Source of the DNA: JAZKID01 sp965247525
GTDB lineage: Bacteria > Pseudomonadota > Alphaproteobacteria > Rhizobiales > UBA4765
Assembly (NCBI GenBank): GCA_965247525.1
Contig: OZ252015.1
Location: forward strand, 310,001 to 374,000
Reading direction: 5' to 3'
Length of the DNA: 64,000 nt
Within the stretch, counting starts at the first letter, position 1; every line of letters begins with the position of its first letter. The position numbers were made by a program, and so were the translations under genes. The notes beneath the pieces were generated by a model, which did no database searches, had not been told where the DNA came from, and saw only the letters and a list, made by a program, of their open reading frames with translations. This document shows, in pieces, positions 6,669 to 14,783 of this stretch.

Positions 6669-8441
6669 TTACATCTTTGAAAGAGTGCTATCTAAATCCG
6701 AAAGGCGCTTAAAAGCGAGATTTAAACTGTCCATGGCTTTTGCAGTATGACCAAGCCCCATAAGCATCTCTGTTCCATGTGAAAGCATGCCAATGTCCGC
6801 AATTTGCTGGGTTAGATCAGTGGGCAAATCTTTTCTTTCAAGCAGCGGTAATGAAAATTCGAGCATTTTGTCAGAGGCTTCTTTCATCCATTTTTCATTT
6901 TGCTGAACAGGATTTTTTAATAACCCCGTAATTCGAGCTTTCAGTCCTAAATTCATTCCATCAATTAATGATGTCACTTGTGACTTTAGCTCTGAAGCAA
7001 TAAACGCATTTTCTACAGTTTCTAAAGCACTGTTTGTAGTTTTTGGAGACATGGCAATCTGATAAACTTTTGCAAACTCTGCAATCGCGTCGCGATGCGG
7101 CGCCATGACTTTTTCCGGAATGGCTGAAGACGGCGCGTCTCGCAAAGCAAACCTTGTATCCAAAACCTGCCCTTTTAGCTTTTCGAGCTGCGAGATCTGC
7201 TCTTTCGACAATGATTTTTCAAAGCTCTTATAAACTTCAGGCTTGAATTTGTAATTCAGATTATTAGACTGATCGCTAACGATCAAATCTTGAAATCGTT
7301 TTTCGTTTTCAAGATAAGTATGCGCTTTTCCTTCGGCCAAACCCAAATTAAAAATGTTTTCGTCTGTAGTAGATTTTCCGCTCATAATTTTATGAACGCT
7401 TTTTAAATTTTCTTTAGAAAATTTTTCCGTTGTAAAACTTCCACCAATGTTCAAACGTTTTGGAAATAAAGAACTGTCTTTTCCCGCTCGACGAGCACGT
7501 TCCAAACCAAAATCAAAGGCAGGCGTTTCTCCAGCAAGCCTGTAATTGGACACAGCCATCAAGTCTTCCTGAAAACCTGTAAATGCCTTTCCTAAATCCG
7601 CGGTATAGCCTGAACTTTTAGCCTGGAGGCTTTCAATCGCCTTTTGTTTAATTAAAAGTTTTTTCAAATCGCGATAGGTAAAAAGATCAATTGCATTTTT
7701 GACTGGCAATGTATTTGTTGCAGTACCCACACGCAGTTCGTCTCGGTAATTTTCAAGCATCTGAAGACCTTTGAAATTGCCCACTTTTTCAAGCGGCGAA
7801 AGGCCTGGCAAGAAGTTGCGGTAATGTGTTTGGTCTTTCATCAGAAGGCTGCCAAAACGTCTGGCTGCCGCTTCAGGAACATTTTGGGTTGCTTCTGACA
7901 CGGCTTTCCATTCACCCAATTTGAAAAGCGGTAGTTTTTTCAGATATGTATTACCGAAAGGCATGCCATCAAGGCACATAACCGACTTCAAATATTTACG
8001 GTCTTTTTCAAGCTCACTAATTGGAAAATTATGGCCCGCCTCGCGCAAATTTTTGATATCTGAGACAAGGCCGCCACTGATACGCTCTATTACACTGGCA
8101 AGCTTGTTTTTACCAAAAAAACTGCTTTCGGCAGCAATGCCGGGCTTTAGAATTTTATCGATAAGCGTTCCTGCGACCTGCCTGCCAAAAGTTTTGTAAG
8201 CCAGAAACCCCAAACCGACGGCTGCAGCGACACCCGCTCCAGCTGCTACATTCGTCCATGAAAAAGCACGGGGCGTGTCCGTCTGCGGCGCTGTTTGAAG
8301 AAGAGCAGCAGGTGCAACCAATGTTGGTGCCTTTAATGCAAATGGCAAATTGGCGTTTGCAGCTTTGAGAAATTGCGATGCGCGCGGTGGCGCTTGAATG
8401 GCTGCTAATTTAAAAAGCGAGTTTTGGACCGGAAGATTCAT
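6669..8441 (-). CDS. Orphan 590-residue protein with N-terminal membrane segment
   Basis: No family was recognised. The ATG at 8441 follows GGAG. The N-terminus (about 60 residues) is rich in Ala, Pro and Leu without acidic residues and contains IQAPP and a following FLK, a pattern shared with the orphan at 39841-40599. Around residues 63-85 is a Gly/Ala-rich hydrophobic segment (VAAGAGVAAAVGLGFLAY), then about 490 mostly helical polar residues. There is no cleavable signal peptide motif. The gene is AT-richer than tig and clpP beside it and has its own terminator, so it looks like a monocistronic insertion into the tig-clpP-clpX-lon block. Function unknown; a membrane-inserted exported protein is one possibility. 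Confidence 0.8.
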   Translation of the reverse strand: MNLPVQNSLFKLAAIQAPPRASQFLKAANANLPFALKAPTLVAPAALLQTAPQTDTPRAFSWTNVAAGAGVAAAVGLGFLAYKTFGRQVAGTLIDKILKPGIAAESSFFGKNKLASVIERISGGLVSDIKNLREAGHNFPISELEKDRKYLKSVMCLDGMPFGNTYLKKLPLFKLGEWKAVSEATQNVPEAAARRFGSLLMKDQTHYRNFLPGLSPLEKVGNFKGLQMLENYRDELRVGTATNTLPVKNAIDLFTYRDLKKLLIKQKAIESLQAKSSGYTADLGKAFTGFQEDLMAVSNYRLAGETPAFDFGLERARRAGKDSSLFPKRLNIGGSFTTEKFSKENLKSVHKIMSGKSTTDENIFNLGLAEGKAHTYLENEKRFQDLIVSDQSNNLNYKFKPEVYKSFEKSLSKEQISQLEKLKGQVLDTRFALRDAPSSAIPEKVMAPHRDAIAEFAKVYQIAMSPKTTNSALETVENAFIASELKSQVTSLIDGMNLGLKARITGLLKNPVQQNEKWMKEASDKMLEFSLPLLERKDLPTDLTQQIADIGMLSHGTEMLMGLGHTAKAMDSLNLAFKRLSDLDSTLSKM

Positions 8442-8592
8442 TTTTGCTCCATTAATAAAATAATACTGTTTCTCTTAGCGTATTTATGAATCGCCGCAAA
8501 TCACGTTTTTAATTAAAATTTTAACAATCTTGGTCGAATGATTTTGCAAAGGAATGCGTGGAAACAACAGACCATTCCAAAAACGCCATCTT

Positions 8593-8862
8593 TTAATTTA
8601 ATTTTTCAATCATTTCCATAAAATATGGAAGGGTTTGAAACCCCGTTATCAAAAGCAACAAAAATGCCGCGAGTGCAAACAGGCGATAATTTTTTGGTCC
8701 TAGTGCTAAAAGTGCGAGAAACCACAAGCTGGAAAGCAGTGAGAACAATCCCCACGTGATTAAACCGCGTTGATCTCCTGCTGTTGCCCCCAAAAGCGCC
8801 AAAACAAAACAAGCTACGCCTGCACCACAAACAACGAGGCGTGACAGTTGTTTGTTGTTCAA
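8593..8862 (-). CDS. Small membrane protein downstream of tig
   Basis: This 89-residue protein has three hydrophobic segments (about residues 8-27, 35-54 and 60-80) and a short charged tail, so it is an inner-membrane protein with no recognised family. It starts with TTG two bases after the tig stop. GAGG, at the end of the tig coding sequence, lies eight bases upstream of this TTG and makes translational coupling to tig likely. A second frame across the region gives no membrane-like pattern and was discarded. Function is unknown. Confidence 0.65.
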   Translation of the reverse strand: MNNKQLSRLVVCGAGVACFVLALLGATAGDQRGLITWGLFSLLSSLWFLALLALGPKNYRLFALAAFLLLLITGFQTLPYFMEMIEKLN

Positions 8863-8864
8863 AG

Positions 8865-10301
8865 TTACGCCTCAGATTTAGTTTTTGCTGCTTTCTTGGC
8901 TTTGCCCTTAGCCTTACCTTTTGTTGGCAGCATGTCTTCATCATCTTCAGGCGCAAATAGGTCTTCGCGGCTTACTTTGGTCTCGTCGACCTTTGCCAAT
9001 TCGAGAATGTAGTCGACGACTTTTTCTTCATAAAGAGGGGCACGAATTTCGGCCTGCGCCTGCGGGTTTTTCTGATAGAACTCATAGACCTGTTTTTCCT
9101 GACCCGGAAACTGGCGAATGCGGTCGATCAGCGCGCGGTTCATTTCGTCTTGCGTGATCTCAATCTTGTTTTTTTCACCCACTTCGGCCAGCAAAAGACC
9201 CAAGCGAACGCGGCGCTCGCAGATTGTGAGATAGGTTTCCTTCGCTTCATCTTCTGTTGTCTCTAAATCTGCAAAAGTCTGTTTTTTCTGCTGCATTTCG
9301 GACAAGACCTGCTGCCAGACCATGTTGAACTCCTGGTCGACAAGCGATTTTGGAAGCTCGAAATCGTATTGCTCATCCAGCGCATCAAGAAGTTTGCGTT
9401 TTACCTTGCGGCGGCTTTGGGCTGAATCTTCACGGGCAATCTGCTCACGCACGGCCTCTTTCAACTTCTCAAGATTTTCAACGCCAAGATGTTTTGCAAA
9501 TTCGTCGTCAATGACATCATGCTTTTCAACCTCCTGCACTTCTTTGACAGTCACTTTAAAAACAGCGTCTTTGCCAGCAAGATGTTCAGCTTGATAAGGT
9601 GATGGAAATGTCACTTTGACATCTTGGTTGTCTCCAGCCTTGGCGCCAATCAACTGTTCTTCAAAACCGGGAATAAATTGGCCCGAACCGATGACAAGCG
9701 CGGCATCTTCCGCAGTTCCGCCTTCAAATTTGACGCCGTCGACACTGCCTTCATAATTGATGATCACGCGATCATCGTTGGCAGCTGCTTTTTCGGCCTT
9801 ATGGTAGTGGCGATGACCGTCGGCGATACCTTTAATTGCTTTGTCGATATCGGCATCCGTTACTTCGGTCACGTCTTTGGCCACGCTAACTTTTTTGAAA
9901 TCGCCAATTTCAATCTGAGGCAAAACTTCAACACTCATTTTAAACGCGAGGTCTGAATTGCCCGACAAAACAGATTCAATCAGTTTTTCATCTTCTGGAA
10001 AATCGATCTTAGGCTCGCCAGCAAGCTTTAACTTTTTTTCAGTTGCCAGCGAGCGGCCAGCTTGGCCAACAGTGTCGTTTAACACTTGCGCCATGACAGA
10101 CCGGCCATACATTTTCTTCAAATGCGCAACAGGCACCTTACCCGGCCGGAAGCCTGGGATTTTTGCTGAATCTTTCATTGAATTGAGGCGTGTTTCGGCA
10201 CTGCTGGCAAGATGTGCTGCAGGCACGGTCACATTATACTCGCGCTTCAAGCCATCACTGCTTGTTTCTTCAAATTTTAAAGCCTGCGATGTCTTCGCCA
10301 T
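8865..10301 (-). CDS. tig: Trigger factor, ribosome-associated chaperone and prolyl isomerase
   Basis: Trigger factor binds the ribosomal exit tunnel and folds nascent chains. The 478 residues show the N-terminal ribosome-binding domain with the signature GFRPGKVPVAHLKKMYG (residues 50-67), the FKBP-type isomerase domain (about 160-245, with INYEGSVDG and GSGQFIPGFEEQLIG), and the helical C-terminal chaperone domain. The end is a Lys/Ala-rich tail (KGKAKGKAKKAAKTKSEA) common in alphaproteobacterial homologues. The start ATG follows AAGGAC. It is the first gene of the leftward protein-quality block and is preceded by a divergent tRNA-Leu. Confidence 0.97.
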   Translation of the reverse strand: MAKTSQALKFEETSSDGLKREYNVTVPAAHLASSAETRLNSMKDSAKIPGFRPGKVPVAHLKKMYGRSVMAQVLNDTVGQAGRSLATEKKLKLAGEPKIDFPEDEKLIESVLSGNSDLAFKMSVEVLPQIEIGDFKKVSVAKDVTEVTDADIDKAIKGIADGHRHYHKAEKAAANDDRVIINYEGSVDGVKFEGGTAEDAALVIGSGQFIPGFEEQLIGAKAGDNQDVKVTFPSPYQAEHLAGKDAVFKVTVKEVQEVEKHDVIDDEFAKHLGVENLEKLKEAVREQIAREDSAQSRRKVKRKLLDALDEQYDFELPKSLVDQEFNMVWQQVLSEMQQKKQTFADLETTEDEAKETYLTICERRVRLGLLLAEVGEKNKIEITQDEMNRALIDRIRQFPGQEKQVYEFYQKNPQAQAEIRAPLYEEKVVDYILELAKVDETKVSREDLFAPEDDEDMLPTKGKAKGKAKKAAKTKSEA

Positions 10302-10443
10302 AGTTCATGTCCTTGTTTGAATGGATTTTCACAACGGTTTGACACGGTTAAGCGCCAAAGCCAAGGGCTGTCCACGTCCAATTGTTCAAGAAATGCCTGT
10401 AAGCCTTTCAAGATCGCCAAGACTGGTCTATGACGGCCTTCGT

Positions 10444-10528
10444 GCGGGCGTGGCGGAACTGGTAGACGCACTGGATTTAGGTTCCAGCGAGGCGACTCGT
10501 GGGGGTTCGACTCCCTCCGCCCGCACCA
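10444..10528 (+). tRNA. tRNA-Leu (anticodon TAG)
   Basis: An 85-nt class II tRNA with acceptor GCGGGCG paired to CGCCCGC and an encoded CCA. The anticodon arm CTGGA-TTTAGGT-TCCAG has anticodon TAG, there is a long variable arm (CGAGGCGACTCGTG), and the T-arm holds GGTTCGACTCC. It is complete and lies beside tig, an arrangement common in Hyphomicrobiales. Confidence 0.95.
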
Positions 10529-10831
10529 TTCAAGCAGGTTTGCAAAACAAATTCTGAGCTCTGACACAACGTTAGAAAAATAAGCTGCAACGTGGTGCGC
10601 AAGCCTTCTACTAATTTGAAGTATGTTTCAGCAAAAACACAAAGATCTATGCACAAAATATGGTGACATTGACTTTCTCGTCTTGACGCAGTGCACAAAA
10701 TTGCGCACTCCATAAGTCCCAACAACAAGATTAAATTTCGCGCCACAGGCCAGTCATCTGGTCTATCTGCCGTTGGCTTGTGCATGAAAACTATATCTTG
10801 TTCGCGCATTCGCCAACGCAAAGGGAATTTT
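10529..10831 (+). promoter_or_regulatory. glnA upstream region with a dyad
   Basis: No gene is supported in this 303-base gap. It contains a dyad AGTGCACA-AAAT-TGCGCACT (10690-10709) with one mismatched pair. It resembles the nitrogen regulator NtrC site (TGCAC...GTGCA) but is one base shorter than that consensus. No convincing sigma-54 box was found. The glnA ribosome site AAAGGGA is at 10819-10825. Confidence 0.35.
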
Positions 10832-12253
10832 ATGTCTGCTAAAACACCAACGCCAAAAGACGTTCTCGCGCTTATAAAAGACAAGGAAGTCAAATACGTC
10901 GATTTCCGTTTCACAGATTTCAAAGGCAAATGGCAGCATGTGACCTTCGATGTGTCGATGGTTGATGAAGAGACGTTTGAAGACGGCGTTATGTTCGATG
11001 CCTCATCAATCGCCGGCTGGAAACCGATCAACGATTCCGACATGAAACTTATTCCTGATCCGGCGACTGCGACGATCGACCCATTTTTTGCGGAAACAAC
11101 GCTTGTTCTTGTGTGCGATGCGGTTGAGCCGCTGACAAATGAGCCATATTTGCGCGATCCACGCTCTATCGCGCGCAAAGCTGAGGCTTACTTAAAAACT
11201 ACAGGCATTGGCGACACCAGCTATTTTGGGCCGGAAGCTGAGTTTTTTATCTTTGATGATGTGCGTTTTAGCAACGACACTTACAATTCTGGCTACCAGA
11301 TCGACAGCAGCGAATTGCCGATCAATTCAAACCGCGCCTATGATATGGGCAATCTAGGCCACCGCATTGGCATTAAACAGGGCTATTTTCCCGTGCCGCC
11401 CGTTGACAGTGCACAGGACATTCGCGGCGAAATGCTGGCAAGCATGGCGCTCATGGGCGTTGGTGTTGAAAAGCATCATCACGAAGTTGCCAGTGCGCAG
11501 CATGAACTTGGCATCAAATACAATACGCTGATGATGATGGCCGACCAAATGCAGATTTACAAATACTGCATTCATAATGTGGCGCATGCTTACGGCAAAA
11601 CCGCGACATTCATGCCAAAACCGGTTGCTGGCGACAATGGCTCGGGCATGCATTGTCACATGTCAATCTGGAAAGGCAGCACGCCTGTTTTTTCGGGCAA
11701 TGGTTATGCCGGATTGTCAGATACATGTCTCTATTTTATTGGCGGCATTATTAAGCACGCAAAAGCCCTGAACGCGTTTACGAATCCAACAACAAATTCT
11801 TACAAACGCTTAATCCCCGGTTATGAAGCGCCTGTATTGCTTGCGTATTCCGCACGCAACCGTTCAGCTGCCTGCCGTATTCCACATACCTTAAATAAAA
11901 ATGCGCGCCGTTTAGAAGCGCGCTTTCCAGACCCCGCCGCCAACCCTTATCTTGCTTTTGCAGCACTGTTGATGGCTGGGCTCGACGGAATAAAAAACAA
12001 AATTCATCCGGGCGAGCCGATGGACAAAGATCTTTATCATTTGCCGCCAAAAGAACTAAAAAAAATTCCGACTGTTTGCGGAAGCTTGCGTGAAGCGCTT
12101 TCAAACCTGTCAAAAAACCGCGCGTTTTTGACAGAAGGCGATGTCTTCACCGATGACATGATTGACGCCTATATCGATTTGAAAATGCAAGACGTGATCG
12201 ACTACGAGCACAGCCCGCACCCTGTCGAATTCAAAATGTATTATTCCTGCTAG
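10832..12253 (+). CDS. glnA: Glutamine synthetase type I
   Basis: The enzyme makes glutamine from glutamate, ammonia and ATP and is the main ammonia-assimilating enzyme. The 473 residues include the N-terminal beta-grasp (YVDFRFTDFKGKWQH), the catalytic signature FDASSIAGW, the Glu metal ligand region YFGPEAEFFIFDD, and ATP-site KPVAGDNGSGMHCHMS. The adenylylation-loop Tyr lies in KDLYHLPPKEL, so GlnE-type control is likely. The ATG at 10832 follows AAAGGGA and starts where family members start. glnB, usually directly upstream in alphaproteobacteria, is absent. The stop codon shares a CTAG palindrome with the convergent thiL stop. Confidence 0.97.
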   Translation: MSAKTPTPKDVLALIKDKEVKYVDFRFTDFKGKWQHVTFDVSMVDEETFEDGVMFDASSIAGWKPINDSDMKLIPDPATATIDPFFAETTLVLVCDAVEPLTNEPYLRDPRSIARKAEAYLKTTGIGDTSYFGPEAEFFIFDDVRFSNDTYNSGYQIDSSELPINSNRAYDMGNLGHRIGIKQGYFPVPPVDSAQDIRGEMLASMALMGVGVEKHHHEVASAQHELGIKYNTLMMMADQMQIYKYCIHNVAHAYGKTATFMPKPVAGDNGSGMHCHMSIWKGSTPVFSGNGYAGLSDTCLYFIGGIIKHAKALNAFTNPTTNSYKRLIPGYEAPVLLAYSARNRSAACRIPHTLNKNARRLEARFPDPAANPYLAFAALLMAGLDGIKNKIHPGEPMDKDLYHLPPKELKKIPTVCGSLREALSNLSKNRAFLTEGDVFTDDMIDAYIDLKMQDVIDYEHSPHPVEFKMYYSC

Positions 12254-13206
12254 GAAAAATGACTGTAAGCGCCGCGTGCAAATATGCGCGGCGTTTTTCC
12301 TTGTAAAAATTCCACTTTGGTAGTGCCTGTTACAACACCGACATCTGTAAGTTGGACGCCCACCTTCGCGCAGAGTTGTTGCAATCTTTGAAAATCATCT
12401 GGCTTAACGGTCAGCGCAACCTGATAATCGTCGCCGCCCGTCAAAGCGGTTTCAACCCATTTCGCGTCGTTTTGAAACAGAGATTTCGTTTCTGTTGAAT
12501 AGGGAACATTGTTCAGCTGAATTTGTGCGCCACATGAAGAACGCTCACAAAGTGTTATGATATCGCCGATAAATCCATCAGAAATGTCGAGTGCGGCTGT
12601 TGCATAGTGATAGATATAGCGCGCGATCTTTGCAGGCGGATCAGGAAAGCGATAGCGCGAGGCCAGTTTTTCATCCTGATAACTTATATTTTTTTTGAGT
12701 ATTTGCAGCCCTAACGCGCTATCGCCGATTGTGCCAGTCACACATAAAATATCGCCCGCTTTCGCGCCGCTGCGTTGAACTATGCGTTGATGCGGCACAA
12801 GCCCCATCGCCGTGATTGTGGCAGATAGGACCGGCGCCCGAGTTGTATCACCGCCGATAAGGTCGATACCGTAGGTTTTCTGGTCACAGGCGAGCTGCGC
12901 ACTGAATTCGGCCAGCCAATGCTCGTCGATTGCTGGCAGCGAGAGCGACATCACATAAGCAAATGGCATCGCGCCTTTTGCGGTGAGGTCTGAGATATTT
13001 ACGCGAAGCGCTTTAGCGGCAACTTCTGCGGCATCTGCATTTTTAAAAAAATCAATGCCCTCGGTGACGCTATCGACTGTCACAACCAGATCAAACCCGT
13101 CCGGTATTGTAAGTGCCGCGCAATCATCACGCAGCTTAAAAGCACCCTCGCCGCTTAAAGGTGCAAAATATTTTTGAATCAGATCGGTTTCAGACCCAAT
13201 GCTCAT
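12250..13206 (-). CDS. thiL: Thiamine-monophosphate kinase
   Basis: ThiL phosphorylates thiamine monophosphate to thiamine diphosphate. The 318 residues have the PurM-like fold signatures: DDCAALTIP near the N-terminus, the Asp-rich VVTVDSVTEGIDFF, and the ATP-binding LIGGDTTRAP and GDILCVTGTIGDSALGL. The ATG at 13206 overlaps the nusB stop by four bases. It is the last gene of the leftward glyA-nrdR-rib-nusB operon. Its 3' end overlaps glnA by four bases and contains the apparent glnA terminator, which encodes part of its last 15 residues. Confidence 0.95.
   Translation of the reverse strand: MSIGSETDLIQKYFAPLSGEGAFKLRDDCAALTIPDGFDLVVTVDSVTEGIDFFKNADAAEVAAKALRVNISDLTAKGAMPFAYVMSLSLPAIDEHWLAEFSAQLACDQKTYGIDLIGGDTTRAPVLSATITAMGLVPHQRIVQRSGAKAGDILCVTGTIGDSALGLQILKKNISYQDEKLASRYRFPDPPAKIARYIYHYATAALDISDGFIGDIITLCERSSCGAQIQLNNVPYSTETKSLFQNDAKWVETALTGGDDYQVALTVKPDDFQRLQQLCAKVGVQLTDVGVVTGTTKVEFLQGKTPRIFARGAYSHFS
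12270..12298 (+). terminator. glnA terminator embedded in the thiL 3' end
   Basis: CGCCGCG (12270-12276) pairs with CGCGGCG (12287-12293) and is followed by TTTTT on the plus strand, 17 bases past the glnA stop. The same bases encode the C-terminal residues of the convergent thiL, so a structural terminator and coding sequence coincide. Confidence 0.7.
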
Positions 13207-13685
13207 AGATCGTTGAATTCATCGGATCGGTGCTGTCGTGCCAACGTGTCAAGCACAGCATTTGCAATTTTAACGCCATCGCCTTTGTCGAAAAAGCCAC
13301 TTGCAACGTCGACATATTCAGAGATGACGGCCTTGGCAGGCACATCTTTTTTAAACATCAATTCATAAAGGCCTGCGCGCAAAATTTGTCGCAGCGTCAG
13401 ATCCAGCCGCACCATCGGCCAGCCTTTGGCCAGCACGTCATCGATCTGCGGATCCAGACTTAGCTGATGGCTGACCGTTTCGCGAACGAGCATGGAAAAA
13501 TAACCCGCATCGGCTGGTGCGTAATGGTCGCCGTAAATTTCCTTGCCTAAGCGGTGTTCTGCAAACTCTTCGATTGTTTCATCGACATCACTGCCTGCTG
13601 CATCCATCTGGTAGAGCGCCTGCACGGCGGCCAGTCGCGCGGTCGAGCGCTTGTTGCCTTTTTTTTCGGCTTCTAAAACCGTCAT
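13203..13685 (-). CDS. nusB: Transcription antitermination factor NusB
   Basis: NusB joins NusE (S10) on boxA RNA for antitermination of rRNA operons. The 160-residue all-helical protein has the typical start KRSTARLAAVQALYQMD and the C-terminal motif RAGLYELMFKKDVPAKAVISEYVDVASGF. It overlaps ribH upstream by four bases and thiL downstream by four bases, so the three are translationally coupled. The ribH-nusB-thiL order is standard for alphaproteobacteria. Confidence 0.96.
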   Translation of the reverse strand: MTVLEAEKKGNKRSTARLAAVQALYQMDAAGSDVDETIEEFAEHRLGKEIYGDHYAPADAGYFSMLVRETVSHQLSLDPQIDDVLAKGWPMVRLDLTLRQILRAGLYELMFKKDVPAKAVISEYVDVASGFFDKGDGVKIANAVLDTLARQHRSDEFNDL

Positions 13686-14140
13686 TGTTTTTGTTTCCAG
13701 AAAATAAGCTCAAGGCAGGCGCACGCTGCAAAACCGCCTTTGTCCTGTTGCGAAGGAAGCGCACGCTCCCTCGCTTGTTGTACTGTCTCGACAGTGAGAA
13801 TACCATTACCAATAGCATGCAATTGCATTGTCAGCGCCATAATCCCCGCGGCCGATTGAGTGGCGACGATATCATAATGAGATGTTTCACCACGAATGAC
13901 GCAGCCAAGCGCGACATAGCCATCATATGTTTCAGCTTTAGCGGCAATGGCGATTGCACCGGGAATTTCCAGCGCGCCCGACAGTGTCAATACATCAACT
14001 TTTGCAGATACCTTGGCAAGCGTCGCTTTAGCGCCTTCAAGCAATGCCGTACTGATATCTGGATAATAGCGCGCTTCCACGATAAGAATTCGTGGAGGGC
14101 TTAAAAATGACGGAAGCGAAAATTGTAGCGGCGTGTCCAT
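13682..14140 (-). CDS. ribH: 6,7-dimethyl-8-ribityllumazine synthase
   Basis: RibH condenses the ribityl uracil with dihydroxybutanone phosphate to form lumazine, the penultimate step of riboflavin synthesis. The 152-residue frame has the lumazine synthase pattern: ILIVEARYYPDIS (substrate Phe replaced by aromatic Tyr), LSGALEIPGAIAIAAK, GCVIRGETSHYD with the catalytic His, and a late GNGILTVET. Longer versions starting up to 14191 would overlap ribE by 38 bases, so the ATG at 14140 was chosen. It overlaps nusB by four bases. Confidence 0.93.
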   Translation of the reverse strand: MDTPLQFSLPSFLSPPRILIVEARYYPDISTALLEGAKATLAKVSAKVDVLTLSGALEIPGAIAIAAKAETYDGYVALGCVIRGETSHYDIVATQSAAGIMALTMQLHAIGNGILTVETVQQARERALPSQQDKGGFAACACLELIFWKQKQ

Positions 14141-14153
14141 GTTTTTAGAAACA

Positions 14154-14783
14154 CTATTCCAAGCCCTGCTGTCCAGCGCTGTTTCGCACATCGTTCAAGC
14201 GGGCAACATAACGTGCCAGCATGTCCACTTCGATGTTCACTTTATCGCCACTTTGCGCGGCACCCCACGTCGTCACCGCCAATGTATGCGGGATCAACGT
14301 GATTGTGAAATGATTATTATCAACGCGATTTACCGTGAGCGACGTGCCATCGAGAGCGATTGAGCCTTTTTGCGCGATAAACTGCGAAAGTATTTTTGGA
14401 TTTTCAAAAGTAAAAATAGAGCCATCTTCATTTTTTTGGATGCTTTTGATCTCAGCGATACCGTCGACATGGCCTGAGACAATGTGCCCGCCAAGCGCGT
14501 CACCCACGCGAAGCGATTTTTCAAGATTGATGTGCTGCCCTTTTTGCCAACTGCCAAGTGTTGTGCATGATATGGTTTCCAAAGACGCCTCAACATCAAA
14601 CCACCGTCTCAAATCCTCTTCACCTTGCGTGACAACCGTCAGGCAAATTCCGTTGCAGGCAATCGACGCACCAATTGGCAAATCGGCGTTTACATAAGAT
14701 GTTGCAATACGCAGTAACCGTCCCCCACCTTTCGAGTACACGGCAACAATTTCGCCAATGTCGTTGATTAATCCGGTAAACAT
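14154..14783 (-). CDS. ribE: Riboflavin synthase alpha chain
   Basis: Riboflavin synthase dismutates two lumazines to riboflavin. The 209 residues form two homologous barrel repeats: the first begins MFTGLINDIG and has IACNGICLTVV, the second has GHIVSGHVDGIAEI and IALDGTSLTVNRV. The canonical MFTG start at 14783 overlaps the ribD stop as TGATG. A start four codons upstream is possible but atypical. Thirteen bases separate it from ribH. Confidence 0.95.
   Translation of the reverse strand: MFTGLINDIGEIVAVYSKGGGRLLRIATSYVNADLPIGASIACNGICLTVVTQGEEDLRRWFDVEASLETISCTTLGSWQKGQHINLEKSLRVGDALGGHIVSGHVDGIAEIKSIQKNEDGSIFTFENPKILSQFIAQKGSIALDGTSLTVNRVDNNHFTITLIPHTLAVTTWGAAQSGDKVNIEVDMLARYVARLNDVRNSAGQQGLE

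Noticed and set aside
10649..10666. Second NtrC-like stretch upstream of glnA (TGCAC...GGTGA)
   Set aside because: Wrong spacing and an imperfect right half; too weak to list as a site.
10477..11178. Leftward 233-residue open frame over tRNA-Leu and the start of glnA
   Set aside because: It reads through a tRNA gene and antisense to glnA codons, with no family features.
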